The notes beneath the pieces are model-generated. The model was not told the origin of the DNA. It searched no databases and saw only the letters and a list, made by a program, of their open reading frames with translations. A program made the position numbers and the translations under genes. Below are positions 12,520 to 39,970 of a DNA stretch of 64,000 nt, piece by piece. The stretch is from contig JAXRKP010000593.1 in assembly GCA_037039925.1 (NCBI GenBank), forward strand, positions 45,001 to 109,000. Reading direction: 5' to 3'. The stretch comes from Doris montereyensis. Taxonomy: Eukaryota > Mollusca > Gastropoda > Nudibranchia > Dorididae. The number at the start of each line of letters is the position of its first letter. Position 1 is the first letter of the stretch.

Positions 12520-12960
12520 AAATTTTTTTATATGGTTGCCATGGGAACGCTGCCATCTTGGATTTTCATTGCGAAAATAACAACTTCATTTCAAATAGGC
12601 TTTTTCAGTTATAAACAAATATGCACACGCATCATTCAGTTCATTGCCTCGCTTTTTTTGGATAAATGAAACAGTTTTCATTTTATGAATTTTTTAAAAA
12701 ATGACTATTAGCAACCCTTTCCAATTTTTGGCAAATTAAATCACAAAAAATTCATTTTGCAAAAATTTGAAGAGATATCGAAAACCGCTACTGGGTGAAT
12801 TTTTTTGCATTGTAGATGTTACATACAAATTTGGGGGCAATCGGACAATAAAGAAAAATGTATATCATAAAAAGTAACATTTTGAGAAAATAGCGTTAAA
12901 AAAATAAAATTCTGTTATTTTAATGTTTTTTCACATATAAACCTATAAAAGAATAATATA
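12520..12960 (+). repeat. Dispersed repeat with X-box-like palindrome
   Basis: Contains GGTTGCCATGGGAACG then CCATCTTGGATTTT, followed about 330 bp later by AACATTTTGAGAAAATAGCG. The same order is seen at 56510-56920 and, reversed, at 35440-35930. The GTTGCCATGGGAAC core resembles the RFX X-box. No protein is encoded. Confidence 0.6.
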
Positions 12961-14891
12961 ATACTTTGAAACATCATACAATCGTGAGAGGCTATCAAAT
13001 ACTTCATGTCATCCCTATTTCAACTGCTCCAAATCCCTTATACTCATGTTGGGATGGCATTTTTCTAATTACAGGTGTGCAAAATGTTTCCTGTAATATT
13101 CGGTCGATCTTAGCTAATATTGACAATAATTCATCAAAAGTAGATTTTTCGAATAGAGTACTTTGAGGTAATTAAAATGAGTACCAACTTGTTATATTTC
13201 AGACAAAATCTACAGCTTTTATGGTACAACCGATGTGTCGAAGGTTAGGATTTTTTTTTTTAAATTGTATAAAATGAAAGAATCGACACTGAGCCTTTGT
13301 TCAAGAAATGAACTGTTCCATTCAGTAATGCAATAAACGAGTTTTGTACCATTTGTGGTAAAACTGCCTTCTCAGGACCCCCCTCCCCTTAAGATCTTAT
13401 AATCATAAGTGAGTTATATAAGATCTTGACACCTGTTGCTTACAAATGCTTACTAAATGTTGACTTGACCCAAGAAAACCAAATAACTGCTAAAATACAA
13501 TATTCATTTGTTTCCATTTGTTTTAGATGGTCATAATCCTAGAATTAAACAAGGAATGATAATCTCAACTTCACATCTTGGTATAGGCTGATATCAAGAC
13601 AGAAAAGTTTTGTGATTGTCTGGCCCAATCCTTTGGTTTGATTTGGATTATTTCATTGGTACTTACCACAGGCATTATACGTAGTGATCTCAGAGTGAAT
13701 ATAGAGAAAAGGGGAAAAAGAATTGTGAATGATGAGAATGCTTTGGATATGCTTGAAGGTAAAGATATATTGCAGCCACTCTGAAGACAGACAGATATGA
13801 CATATAACAATAATTATGACTTAAAAAGGATGAGAGCATTTGAAAAATATTACCAATGAGTTGAATACAAAACAACAATAAAATTCTATCTTTTAACATG
13901 CAGAAGACTTTTTTTTTGCTATTTTTATGAAATTGTGAAAAATGCGACAATATTTCATTTTTTCATTAGTGGTAAATCACTAAATTATCAGCATCAACAG
14001 AGACAATACATATTGCTGTACTTTAACAAAAAAGAATAAATCATGAAGAACTTTTGACGGAATGGTCTGAGGTAAACAATTCACAGAAGTTATTGAGCAA
14101 TCATTCAAGAATTATAAAGATAAATCAACCATCTTTATGTGTAATGAAAAGATGAGAAAAGAATTGGCACAATTCAACAAGGATATACCTGGTGATTAAA
14201 ACAAGATATGGACATAACAATAATCCCTTTTGATGAAAATTTTTGTCTTTAGTTTAGTCACAGAAGCAGTTAGGAACACAAATGACTTTTCCTGTTTAAA
14301 TGTTTCATATTTCATGTCACTTACAGACAAAAGACAAACAACGTTTTAGACATAATCTGACCATTCATGAGCAATCTAACATTTGAAGGGATCATTTCAA
14401 TAGTGTGCTTAAATCACAATTACGTTATTTAGAGAAAAATGCCAAAAAATAATGCAATTTGGCACTGTTGGCTTTGGGGATTCCAAGTTTCAAACGGCTG
14501 TAAACGTGATGTATTTTCATCATATGATTTTCACATTTTTCATGAAGCATGATTTCCTTTTATTCCCTAGGATTATCTCTCTGTCTCATTTTTGACGAAA
14601 ATGGACAACGCACACCATTGAAATGACTCCTTTAAATGATGGATGACACTTTTATAAAAATTCTTAAAAGATTCTTTGCTCAAAATTTATTGATGTACTT
14701 ATTTCTCCAAATACACCACAATGTCCTGCTGTCATCACTGGAACATCATTTCAGGAGTTTTCAATTTATTTCTGTTGTCCTTATGTTCTTCCTTTTTTCA
14801 GGCCTTCTTCCCCACAACAGATAAACTGAACATTGAAAGAATCAACATTGTCCAAACTTTACACTTGACTTTTAGGGTCATAAACCAGATA
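12961..14891. other. 3' flank of the receptor gene; candidate poly(A) signal at 14686-14691
   Basis: No gene seen. On the minus strand an AATAAA (TTTATT on plus, 14686-14691) lies about 200 bp after the receptor stop codon and is a plausible poly(A) signal. A diverged GTGATCTCAGAGTGAATA block at 13686 resembles the dispersed block at 18480. Confidence 0.4.
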
Positions 14892-30422
<15,531 letters not shown>

Positions 30423-31519
30423 TTTCACTGGTTCAATGGGTAAGTAACAATATTGGATAAGAAGTAAGAAGAATAACAAATGCCAATTTTTTTAGTATCG
30501 ATACGCCTGAAAGTTAAGATTTATTTCAAAACTGGCTTTGATTTAGGTCTAAGTTGAGTATCTACAGCTAGTTTTTATCTTTCATAAATTCTAACCATTT
30601 GATACCTGTACTTATTTCTTGCTCCTTCGTTCTAGGCCTAGATCTAGATCTATATTGCATTCATTCTAAACACCGTGTACTTGAATATTGATCCATCTGC
30701 GGGTGTGTCCTCTTACTCCTAACACCCGTGCATTATGTTTTTTCCCTATGCACTTTAGTTTTCATGCGCCTGTGTCGAATTTAAAATAATAAAATTAATA
30801 CTTATTTGCATCAACTTTCCTGGAACAATGATAACAGCAACAACTTTCAAAGATCTACATATCAAAAGTATTTTCTATATGTACCTGTGCGTCCATGTGA
30901 ACAATATAAGAACATTATTGTCTTTAATTTAATCCTCAAATTGTAACTCATCCCAGATACCGAGAGTACTGAGTACTCGAGTAGTTTTGCCCACAGATCT
31001 GTGGTTTTGCCACAAGAGCCACTAAGATGGTTCAACTGGCCCATTTCCATGCTCGTGGGGTTAAATGTAAAAATAACTGCGCATAAACTCAGCGGCAAGC
31101 TCACGCGCTCAGTAAGAGTCAGTACCTAATAGCAGGTCAGTACATATCAGTTTTTGCTTCTCTCCGTCGTTTTGTGCGTGCAACGTTTGTTGTAAAAGAA
31201 AATTATTTCGAATATCGTTTTGTTACGTGATTGTGAATTACTTTCCTCTTCACAATATCTTCCAACTGTTACTACAGCCTTTCTCACCTGACCCATTTTT
31301 CTCTACATCTTTTAAACAAATGCATCCTCATCTGCCTGGTCTAAAAATTAAACCCTTTTCTGTCCTTAAGCTTTCTTCGTTGTCAGAGAGAGGGAGAGAA
31401 AGGGGCCTAAATAGCAAACTGCAATACCACTTAGTCAATTATAATATTATTGCCCTCCCCCTCCTCTGTATTACAGGTGTAATTTTGTCTATCTGACAAT
31501 CCGTCTGTCAATCGGTCTG
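30423..31519 (-). promoter_or_regulatory. Upstream and probable promoter side of the receptor gene
   Basis: The 5' side of the first coding exon. It must hold the 5' UTR and perhaps the promoter, but no TATA box, initiator or upstream exon can be assigned from sequence alone. Confidence 0.3.
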
Positions 31520-31600
31520 TCTATTTGTTTGTCTGTCTCTCTCTGTCACTGTCTCTGCCTGTCTGTCTGTCTGTCTGTCTGTCTATTTCTCTCTCTGTCT

Positions 31601-31661
<61 letters not shown>

Positions 31662-31750
31662 ATTTTCTGTCCTCTGTCTTTATTCCTTGTTCCATCTCTC
31701 TCTCATGTTTGCTCTCTCTTTCTCTCACTCTTTCTCTCTCGTCTCTCTCT
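31520..31750. repeat. (CT)n / (CTGT)n array
   Basis: CTGT and CT units, uninterrupted for about 35 bp at 31623-31655, then diverged CT-rich sequence to 31750. Reading frames across it are artefacts. Confidence 0.95.
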
Positions 31751-32938
31751 CACGATCCTCTCTGTTTCTCTAATAACTGGTTGTCTATTTTCTTTTCTTT
31801 TTATCTTTTATTATTGTTTTTATTTCCTGTTCTGGAAATTCCGTGGGTCTTTATTCCTTTGTTCCATCTTCTCTCATTGTTTAGTTATTTTTCTTTGTCT
31901 CCATGATTTGCTCCCTTTTCTCTTTCTATTTTCATTCTTACACCTTTTTCATCTCCTTCCGTCCACTTTATATCTTCTCAACGATCGCCGCAGACTTACA
32001 CTCAAAATCTGTTTCACAATAATAACTGGTTGTAAAACTTTATTTTCTTTGATCACCATGTTTGAAATCAGACTGAATTTTTTATTTTTATTATTGTTTG
32101 TTGCATGTGTCTACAATTTGATGATTCTTCTTCTTGTTGATGGAAATTGCTTATTTTTGTTTCCTAATTATGGGTGGTTGTATTAATTCAGGGACATCTT
32201 TCCTAAATATGACCATCCATTACTTCCTCTCAGCATTGTTTAGTTATTGTTTCTTTGTCTCCTTGTTGCTGATAAATTGGCTGGGCCACAAGATCAGAAC
32301 ATTTCTCTGTTCTGTCCCGTTTCTATTTTCATTCTTATTTCATTCTTTTTCATCAGTTATTGGCCGACTGCAATGTTATTCATTTTTATCACTTTATATC
32401 TTAGGGACACAAGCATAATTCGTCACGCAGACTTACAGCTTCAAAAGCCATGGTGGCATCCATGAAACAAAGACTAATCAGAACAACACAATGTAGGTTA
32501 AAAACTTATAAAGGTACATTGCACAGTTAAAACTATATTATATTAGGAAGCCATTTCTTTGATCACCATGAAATACTGAATAGTATAATTATTGGTCGTT
32601 TGTTTGTCTGCATACAATTTGATGAATACTATACTTTGATAATAATAATAATTAATATTGAAATGGCAAAAAGACTTTTTACACGACATGATGATGTATA
32701 TGATTGTTTATACGGTGTACATAGAATAGATACAAGTATTCAGGAGCCTCAAGATCGAATTCCCCAAATTGCACGTATTGTCATAATACACGTTTTTTTG
32801 TAACCGAATTTTGCAAATTACCCCCTCAAAATGCAACAACAGCTGGTGTCATTGCCAAAATGCAACAAGTTTTTTGTAAGTCTGATTCACTTTGTTGCGT
32901 TTAAAGAGTTGTAACTTTCTAAATAACCTCCTCTCGCC
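31751..32938. other. T-rich intergenic stretch
   Basis: Pyrimidine-rich to about 32400. The phrase GATCACCATG with flanking TTTCTTT recurs at 32048 and 32560, suggesting a local duplication (also ATAATAACTGGTTGT and CTAATAACTGGTTGT at 31770 and 32020). No gene recognised. Confidence 0.4.
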
Positions 32939-33172
32939 TCATTCCAGTGACACTTTCCGCAGGTTTATGTATTGTTGTTGTGACATCTTAACCAAATCAA
33001 ATAATTCAATTGTCTCTTCAGTCACCCTTACATCCTTCTCACTGAGACATCTGTCAGATAGAGTTTTACTTCGTCTATTCTTCTGTTTTACTATCCTTTT
33101 GGCAAACTTTGTCATTGTATTCTTTGACACGGTGAGAAAATCTTTCACTTTTACACTGAGATGATTTTAACT
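32939..33172 (-). CDS. Unrecognised open segment, possibly a coding exon or transposon fragment
   Basis: On the minus strand a stretch of ordinary amino-acid composition reads KDFLTVSKNTMTKFAKRIVK, then basic QKNRRSK, then an acidic/amphipathic end (VTEETIELFDLVKMSQQQ). It ends at a stop after KVSLE. It looks more coding-like than the surrounding T-rich DNA, but no family was recognised, and neither a start nor a splice site is secure. It could be a leftover of a transposon protein or chance. Confidence 0.2.
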
Positions 33173-33256
33173 GATACGCATGTCAACTGATATGAATTCC
33201 CCATTTACCTTGTTGTAGCCTTGAGTGAGAGAAGAATGACATAACAAATCTATGAA

Positions 33257-33464
33257 TAACAAACAAAACTCCAAACAATAGAATAGAGAGAGTTGACATG
33301 TAATTCCAAAAAGAATGGCAATGTAGTAATACTCAATAATGGATCATGGCCTTGACTCCGCCAACATGTCAAAATGCACGATTTGTTTGTTAAACCATGC
33401 ATTTTGATGGAGAGTACTGTACTACTACTACCATTGACTACTACTACTACTACTTCCTACTACA

Positions 33465-33497
<33 letters not shown>

Positions 33498-33555
33498 ATT
33501 GTACTACTACTACTACTACTACTCCCTTTTTTCCTATACTAACTAGTCCTAGTCT

Positions 33556-33608
<53 letters not shown>

Positions 33609-33609
33609 G

Positions 33610-33678
<69 letters not shown>

Positions 33679-33698
33679 TACACTACTACTACTACTAT

Positions 33699-33787
<89 letters not shown>

Positions 33788-33805
33788 ACAAACAAAACTC
33801 CAAAC
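33257..33805 (+). mobile_element. Possible retroposon with (ACT)n tail between 20-bp direct repeats
   Basis: TAACAAACAAAACTCCAAAC occurs at 33257-33276 and again at 33786-33805, exactly flanking about 510 bp that ends in a long (ACT)n array. Perfect 20-bp flanking repeats with a simple-repeat 3' end are the structure of a retroposon with its target duplication. No SINE promoter boxes were recognised in the body. Confidence 0.4.
33418..33786. repeat. (ACT)n trinucleotide array
   Basis: Over 360 bp of ACT units with a short interruption at 33523-33555 (CCCTTTTTTCCTATACTAAC). Open in several frames as poly-Thr, poly-Leu or poly-Ser; these are not genes. Confidence 0.97.
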
Positions 33806-33813
33806 TACAGCTA

Positions 33814-34630
33814 GTGACCGTCTAAATGTCCGGTGCTTGGGAAGCAGAGAAAATGGGCATTTAGGCGAAACAGGCATTTAGGCGAAAGTAGGTCAGGGGC
33901 AACAATTTTGGGGAGGGGGGTGGTCACGAGCGTGGGGGGGGAGGGGGGTACCAACAGGGCAGTTCATCCAGTATGGTGCAGATATTCAACATTTACGAAA
34001 ATGTAATGCGAGAGATAGGGACACCTGGAAACTATTTAGATCTTCAGCACTGGGGTGGTGAGCGCGCCACGAAGACCTGAAAGCACAATGGATATTGCCA
34101 ATGCAAGACAGGGAGCAATAAAAATGTTCACACCTTGTTCCTCAATTGCGATGTGTGCCTGGTCTACTAAAAACGCCAGATGATTACATGAAACCTACAT
34201 GAAGAAAGTGCCATGGGCGGAGTCCGAAAGATTTCAATTTAATTGCCTAATGACAAACCAGTGATCCAATGGAACAAAGGCTGTGCTGTACAGTGGGTGG
34301 AGTTACGAAGAGAAGATTGGTCATCTTTATTACATTAAAATGGATTGGTAATGAAGGATGGTTACAATGCATGGCACATTGTTGACGGGCATAAAACCCT
34401 ATTAGCGAGGGGATTACATTATGTATGATGGCAAAAATATTTAAAAATCAATTACAGCCGTATTTTATGATTATTTGGAGAAAATGATACCTGCAGTTGC
34501 TGTTGATACAGGGCATTTAGGCGACCATCTTCGCTTTGAAACGGGCATTTAGAGGAGCAATTTATTTAGAAAAAATTCGGCTTCACTGAGTTTGTGGGCA
34601 TTTAAGCGAAACAGGCATTAAGGCGGTCAC
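33814..34630. mobile_element. TA-type MITE (GGCATTTAGGCG family), complete copy
   Basis: Starts GTGACCGTCTAAATGTCCGG after TA (33812-33813) and ends CAGGCATTAAGGCGGTCAC before TA (34631-34632). The ends are inverted repeats, and (G)GGCATTTAGGCGA words recur near both ends. It contains two G-rich runs (33908-33957). No open frame. It sits at the edge of ACT arrays on both sides. The second family member is at 20013. Confidence 0.85.
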
Positions 34631-34662
34631 TACTTCTACTACTACTACTACTACTACTACTG

Positions 34663-34715
<53 letters not shown>

Positions 34716-34776
34716 GCTACTACTACTACTACTACTACTACCACTACTACTACTACTACTGCTGCTGCTGCTGTTG

Positions 34777-34812
<36 letters not shown>

Positions 34813-34830
34813 TTACTACTACCACTTCTA
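34631..34830. repeat. (ACT)n array with GCT/GTT units
   Basis: About 200 bp of ACT units, with a GCT-rich patch at about 34759-34775. It continues directly from the right flank of the MITE. Confidence 0.97.
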
Positions 34831-35439
34831 TATCAGTATGTCCACATAGTCTCGTCCCTTTCAATCAATCAATGTGGTAAAGTTAACCTTTCGAACTATG
34901 AAACATTTGACAAGATAAAAGAAATAAAAGGACATTCGCACTTTACCAACGCCAACATTTCACACCAAATACGATTACAAACCAGTTTTGAACTGGGTGT
35001 TTATTTAAGGGGGGGGGGACTCCTTTAAGGGGAAGGTCTTGGAAAAGCCATTTTGCCGGAAATGGGACAAATCTAGTCTATTATTATTAGTAGATAGAGT
35101 AATTCATTCCCTTCACGATATTATAAAGAAGCTCACTGTCGATTCTTTGAATTTATACGATTTGTTTAGAAACGATACAGGCCTATCTTTCAACACAGCT
35201 AGGCTATCGTATGATTATCCTTTAAAGTACATTTTGATTGTCATGACATAGAGAAACTAGGTTAAGGGATCTGTCATTGTCCGAAAAAAACACGTGACAT
35301 ATTCTACATAAATCTACCTGTTACCAACGGCACTAACCGGACATGAGTAAAAAGATGCTGGTGAAGTTGAAACAGTGTCGATAAGAAATAGTTGAGAACC
35401 TCGCAATGTGTTATGATGTTTCAAAGTATTATCCAACTC
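34831..35439. other. Intergenic, no gene seen
   Basis: A G run at 35010-35018; no coding region or element recognised. Confidence 0.4.
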
Positions 35440-35930
35440 TTTTCATAGGTTTATGGGAGAAAAATATATTCAAATAAAGGAAAAACGAGAAAAATACGAT
35501 TTTCTCAATATGTTGGGTTTTTTTTTCATTATTTTCCATTTACTTTTGGTTATTTAACGTATCTTCATGAAAGTTGGTATGAATGATGAGTGAGGGAAAC
35601 AAAAAAAATTAGATGCTTTTTTCGATATATACTAGATTTATAGTTTTGTGAAACATAAAAATATATATATAGATCTATATATTTGGTATATTTTCGGGTT
35701 ATTCTCATATGCTATTTTCAAATTTCATAAAAACAAAAACTACTAATAAAACAAAAATCTGATCTGACCAAAATTTAGATATTGTGTCAAAAATGGCGTG
35801 TGCAAAGTTTGAATAAATTTGTCGACAAAAATGTGGAAGCCTGTCGATATTGAACTTGGTGAAACTTTGGGGCAAAATCCAAAATGGTGACCGTTTCATG
35901 GCAACCGGAAGCGGTAGGAAAAAAACAACG
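35440..35930 (-). repeat. Dispersed repeat with X-box-like palindrome, inverted copy
   Basis: On the minus strand CGGTTGCCATGAAACGGTCA then CCATTTTGGATTTTG, and about 390 bp further ACATATTGAGAAAATCGTAT. The order is the same as in the plus-strand copies at 12520 and 56510. Confidence 0.55.
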
Positions 35931-36483
35931 AGATATTTCAAATCAGCACACCATGTCCATTACACCTATACGTAAGTTAAACTCACTCCAGGACCGCCAG
36001 GGAACCATTTGACATATTCCGCGCACCTATTATCAGAAAGGTGCCATCCAAGACAAGAAATACATCTAGTGTTATCCTATTCTTTTCTAGTTTATGTGAG
36101 TCACATTTTATTTTAAAATTCACCAAAAGCAATACATAAATTTCAATCACAAATATCTCAAAATAAACTTTTTTGGAAAGTTTGTTGCTTACTTCTCTCG
36201 CTTTTTATCAACCGATGATTGAATTGAAATTTTAATCAAACCTTAAATTCAATGTATAAAATAAAAGTATGCTTGCGTTATATGTTATGTTGTATACTTT
36301 CTTTGATACGAATTTAGTTGGGGGGGGGGGTTGAAAAACTCGTTGTAAATTATTGTAAACATTTTTTATGCAATTTTCAACATCCCATTAAGCTTCAAGT
36401 TTGACCGATCGTAATCAAAATCGTATCGATAGATCATGGCTCGCACACGGCTGACGGTACACATACCGTACTTTGAGTTTGAG
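35931..36483. other. Intergenic, AT-rich
   Basis: A G10 run lies at 36321-36330. No gene seen. Confidence 0.4.
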
Positions 36484-38100
36484 TAGCACTGGTCTAAGGT
36501 CCAGCTTTTACTGCCATAGAGTAGAGGAGAGAAGGACTATAAACTGTGTTGTATACTGTCATTTTGGTTCTTGTTGACATTTCTTGTTTACCTATAAATG
36601 CCATTCCTAAATGGCTATATATAATATTATCAATGCCTTTCGGATTCTCTGGCTGATTTATTTTCTTCGATTTTCCTCGGAGTTCATATTTAAGGTTTTG
36701 TGTTTTAGCTTCCCTAGTTACTAGCATTGTTTTTTTGTTTTTTTTCTTTGCATTTACTTTCATCCATCTTTTATTTAGTTTATTATTCAGCACGTCTGGT
36801 TTTCCAAAATAGAGCTAAATCATAATCAAATGAAAGCATTAAAAATTTACCGGTTTGAGGTCCTACATACTTACATTCATGTTCTTAATTTTTTTTGCGA
36901 CGGAAGCCGTAAATATGATAAACAAAAGAGGGCTTAGGTTATGGCCCTGTCTAACTCTTATACCTACATCAAATTCTTTAAATAATCTATTTCCAGCCAC
37001 ATTTACTGCACATGTTGGTTTATTGTACACAAAAAAGAAATTAACACTAACAGTTTCTTTTAATTTTTCTACAATATTTTCTTTTGAAGAATACCATAGT
37101 TAATGCTCATAGTGTCAAATGCCTTTTCTAAGTCAATAAAACACAGATGCCGGTCATTCTTTCTTACAAGGAAATGTTCTACTATTTGTCTACTTGTAAT
37201 TATGTAGTCGTGCACACTTCTTCCTGGTCTAAATCACCTCTGATGTTCTTCAATTTGATGCTCTTTCTTTCTCTCAGTCTTAATTCTAGTATTCTGACAT
37301 AAACTTTTCCTAGTACGCTTAATAAAGATATCGCTCTATAGTTTGAGCATTCCATAGTTGATCCTTTCTTGGGTTTTGGTACTATCGTTTTCCTTTCTCC
37401 AGTCATCTGGCACATTCTTTAACTTCCATGTTTGTTGACAATACATGCAGTAGTTTGTCTGCCTCTATCCTTCGGTTATTAATCATTTCTGAATAAACGT
37501 GATCTGCTCATGGGCCTTTCCTAGTTTAATTTTTCGTTTGGCTGTTTGAAATTTATTCCATTGAGATATCTACATATCTTCAGTTACCTCATTCGAATTG
37601 CTTATTATTCTTACTAATTGGTCTGTACTCCTTGTTTCATATATTCTGGAGGGATTGTGTAATTGCTGAAAATAAAATTCCCATGTTTCATGACTGCGCT
37701 GTTTTCCTTTATTATTTCCCCTGTTGACGTTCTTAATTCATATACTTCGGCATGATTTTGTCTTTTTCATGCTTTTCATTACTCCCCATAACAGCTTTGG
37801 ATGTCTTTGTTAGCTTTCTTGAAGTCTTTGTCCAAACTCGTCCCATTGTTTCCGTTTTGTTTCCTCACTTCCTCTTTGGTGATAGTTTGTTTACTCACAT
37901 AATCTATCCTTTCCTCTGACCTCTCGGTGTATAAGAACGCGTACATTGTATTTGTTCTTCAGCTAATTCAATTCCGTTCCAATTGCCATAACATGTCATT
38001 TTCCAAAAATCAGAGTCCGTGTTTGTTTCGGTTTTCATATCTTTGTTTTTTTCTGAATCGGTTGGGAAACAGTTGATTGGCCCACTGTACCCTAGGTAGC
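36484..38100 (-). pseudogene. Non-LTR retrotransposon (LINE) copy with upstream ORF part, decayed
   Basis: Same family as 15522. On the minus strand KGSTMECSNYRAISLLSVLG (about 37300-37360) and MLNNKLNKRWMKVNAKK, MLVTREAKTQN, GMAFIGKQEMSTRTKMTVYN (36494-36793) match that RT. Between 37415 and 38100 decayed coding sequence continues upstream of the RT. Many stops and shifts; the C-terminal GETWTL and RWFGHV part is missing, so the copy is truncated at its 3' side too. Confidence 0.8.
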
Positions 38101-38154
38101 TGATGGCGGTGGGGTTTCTGCATTGATACCCCTACCGAGCCTTGCTTGTGAATA

Positions 38155-38357
38155 CCTGTCGGAGTTACTCCTTTAGCTTCTGCTCACCAAAGATCTACCT
38201 GCAAGGCAGCAGATTATGATCTCCTGTTGTGGTTAACTCCCTTAGCCTTTGGTCAACCAAAACCCTCCTGCAGGGCAGCAGGTTGGGATTTTCTGCCGGG
38301 ATTAACTCCCATAGTCTTTAGTTAGCCAAGACCCGCTTGACAGGCATCAGGAGATTC
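38155..38357 (-). repeat. Three ~68-bp imperfect tandem units upstream of the LINE copy
   Basis: Three units share the pattern GTTACTCC/GTTAACTCCC, TTAGC/TTAG, CAACCAAA/AGCCAAGAC and CTGCAAGGCAGCAG/CTGCAGGGCAGCAG. They lie on the 5' side of the minus-strand LINE, so they may be its 5' leader or an internal repeat. Confidence 0.65.
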
Positions 38358-38644
38358 GTGGAGCGCGTACCCACTGTCCGGTGGACCATGTACATAATAT
38401 ATTTAATTTAATGATTTCTGACTTGTAAATGTTTATTAAGTTACTCAAACGAAGGGCAAAGTCTGACTTCTTTGACTCCGATAACAACAACCATAGGCAC
38501 GAGCAGATCGCTGGTTGCAGGTGAAATAACCCACAAATTTAGATCTTGTTTTTATTCTAAAAATACAGCTATTAATATATTTGACATGAGCTAGATCATT
38601 ATAATTAAGGAGCCAGACATTAAAGTTATTTTTTCTAAATCACA
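38358..38644. other. Intergenic, no gene seen
   Basis: Nothing recognised between the LINE leader-like repeats and the SINE. Confidence 0.4.
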
Positions 38645-38950
38645 TGGGGACGGTAGTTCAGAGGCAAGGAGTCGGCCTCTCGACCAAAAGGTCGTGGGTT
38701 CACACGAGTTTTTTCTATCCCCCCCCCCCCCACACCCTTCCTGCTCCAGGTAGATGAATCGACAACTAGTCCCATCGGAGACAGGTGATAAAAATCAGGT
38801 CTGTTGTGCAGATCACGATACTCCGTGCACGTGTCAGGTCCCTCGGCTGTTTACAAGGCAATCTGGGCAAGATTTAAAACAAAACCTACCAAAAAAAGGG
38901 AAAGAGGAGAGTCGCAAGTTTCCTTTTGCCATGGGGTCAAAACAATATCA
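38645..38950 (+). mobile_element. tRNA-derived SINE, plus-strand copy
   Basis: The head GGGGACGGTAGTTCAGAGGC (A box) and GGTCGTGGGTTCACACG (B box) match a tRNA-like pol III promoter. The body has CAACTAGTCCCATCGGAGAC, AGATCACGATACTCCGTG and CGGCTGTTTACAAGGCAATC. Inverted copies with the same body lie at 39275, 61885 and 63260. A C14 run sits where the other copies have G runs on the plus strand. Confidence 0.85.
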
Positions 38951-38972
38951 TTACGGACCTGTCGTGGCCGTG

Positions 38973-38973
38973 A

Positions 38974-39030
<57 letters not shown>

Positions 39031-39152
39031 CGTATTAGTAGTAGTAGTAGTAGCAGCAGTAGTAGTAGTAAGTAGTAGTAGTAGGTAGTAGTAGTTGTTA
39101 GTAGTTTAGTGGTAGTGGTAGTAGTAGTTTGGTGGTAGTAGTAGTAGTAGTG

Positions 39153-39239
<87 letters not shown>

Positions 39240-39260
39240 ATAGTAGTAGTAGTAGTAGTT
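38973..39260. repeat. (AGT)n array
   Basis: Nearly 290 bp of AGT units with GGT and TTG interruptions. It lies between a plus-strand SINE and a minus-strand SINE. Confidence 0.97.
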
Positions 39261-39274
39261 TATTTTATGTGATT

Positions 39275-39566
39275 TAACAACATTCACAACTAGGTGATCT
39301 CAAGGGTTTTGGTAGGATTTTTAATTTTGCGCACACTGCCCTGTAAACAGCCAAGGAATCTTTAACGAGTGTTGTGATCTCTACACAGGACCTCCTTTTT
39401 ATCGTCGTGTCTGATGGGACTAGGTGTCAATCCACTTACCTGGACCAAGAAGGGGGGGGATTCGATCGAAAAAAAAATCGAGAACATTATTCAACCGTTT
39501 GCGGGGCTCGAAATCACTACCTTTTGGTTGACAGGCCGACACCTTACCTCTGGACTACCGACTGCT
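39275..39566 (-). mobile_element. tRNA-derived SINE, minus-strand copy inside an AGT array
   Basis: The reverse complement gives GGTAGTCCAGAGGTAAGGTG (A box side), CAACCAAAAGGTAGTGATTT, GGTCCAGGTAAG and the CCTTGGCTGTTTACAGGGCA body. The body end reads CACCTAGTTGTGAATG. AGT arrays abut both ends, so it probably inserted into one array. Confidence 0.85.
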
Positions 39567-39590
39567 GAGTAGTAGTAGTAGAAGTAGTAA

Positions 39591-39652
<62 letters not shown>

Positions 39653-39718
39653 CTTGTAGTACATGTAGTGGTAGTAGTAAATGTAGTAGTAGCAGCAGTA
39701 GTAGTAGTAGTAGTAGCC

Positions 39719-39760
<42 letters not shown>

Positions 39761-39887
39761 ATAGTAGTAGCAGTAGTAGTAGTAGTAGTAATAGTAGTTG
39801 TAGTAGTAGAGTACTTGTAGTAGTAGTAGTAGTAATAGTAGTAGTAGTAGACGTGATAATTGTAGTAGTAGTAGTAGTAGTAGTAGC

Positions 39888-39949
<62 letters not shown>

Positions 39950-39962
39950 CAGTAGTAGTGGT
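39567..39962. repeat. (AGT)n array with many variant units
   Basis: About 395 bp of AGT with AAT, GCA, TGT and CGT variants. Open frames on the minus strand are poly-Tyr, poly-Leu or poly-Thr artefacts. Confidence 0.97.
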
Positions 39963-39970
39963 AATCGTAT

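Noticed and set aside
33374..33814. Long poly-Thr/Leu/Ser open frames over the ACT and AGT arrays (also at 142, 34583, 38754, 39491 and 40510)
   Set aside because: They exist only because the trinucleotide has no stop in several frames on both strands; no non-repeat coding flank, start context or domain.
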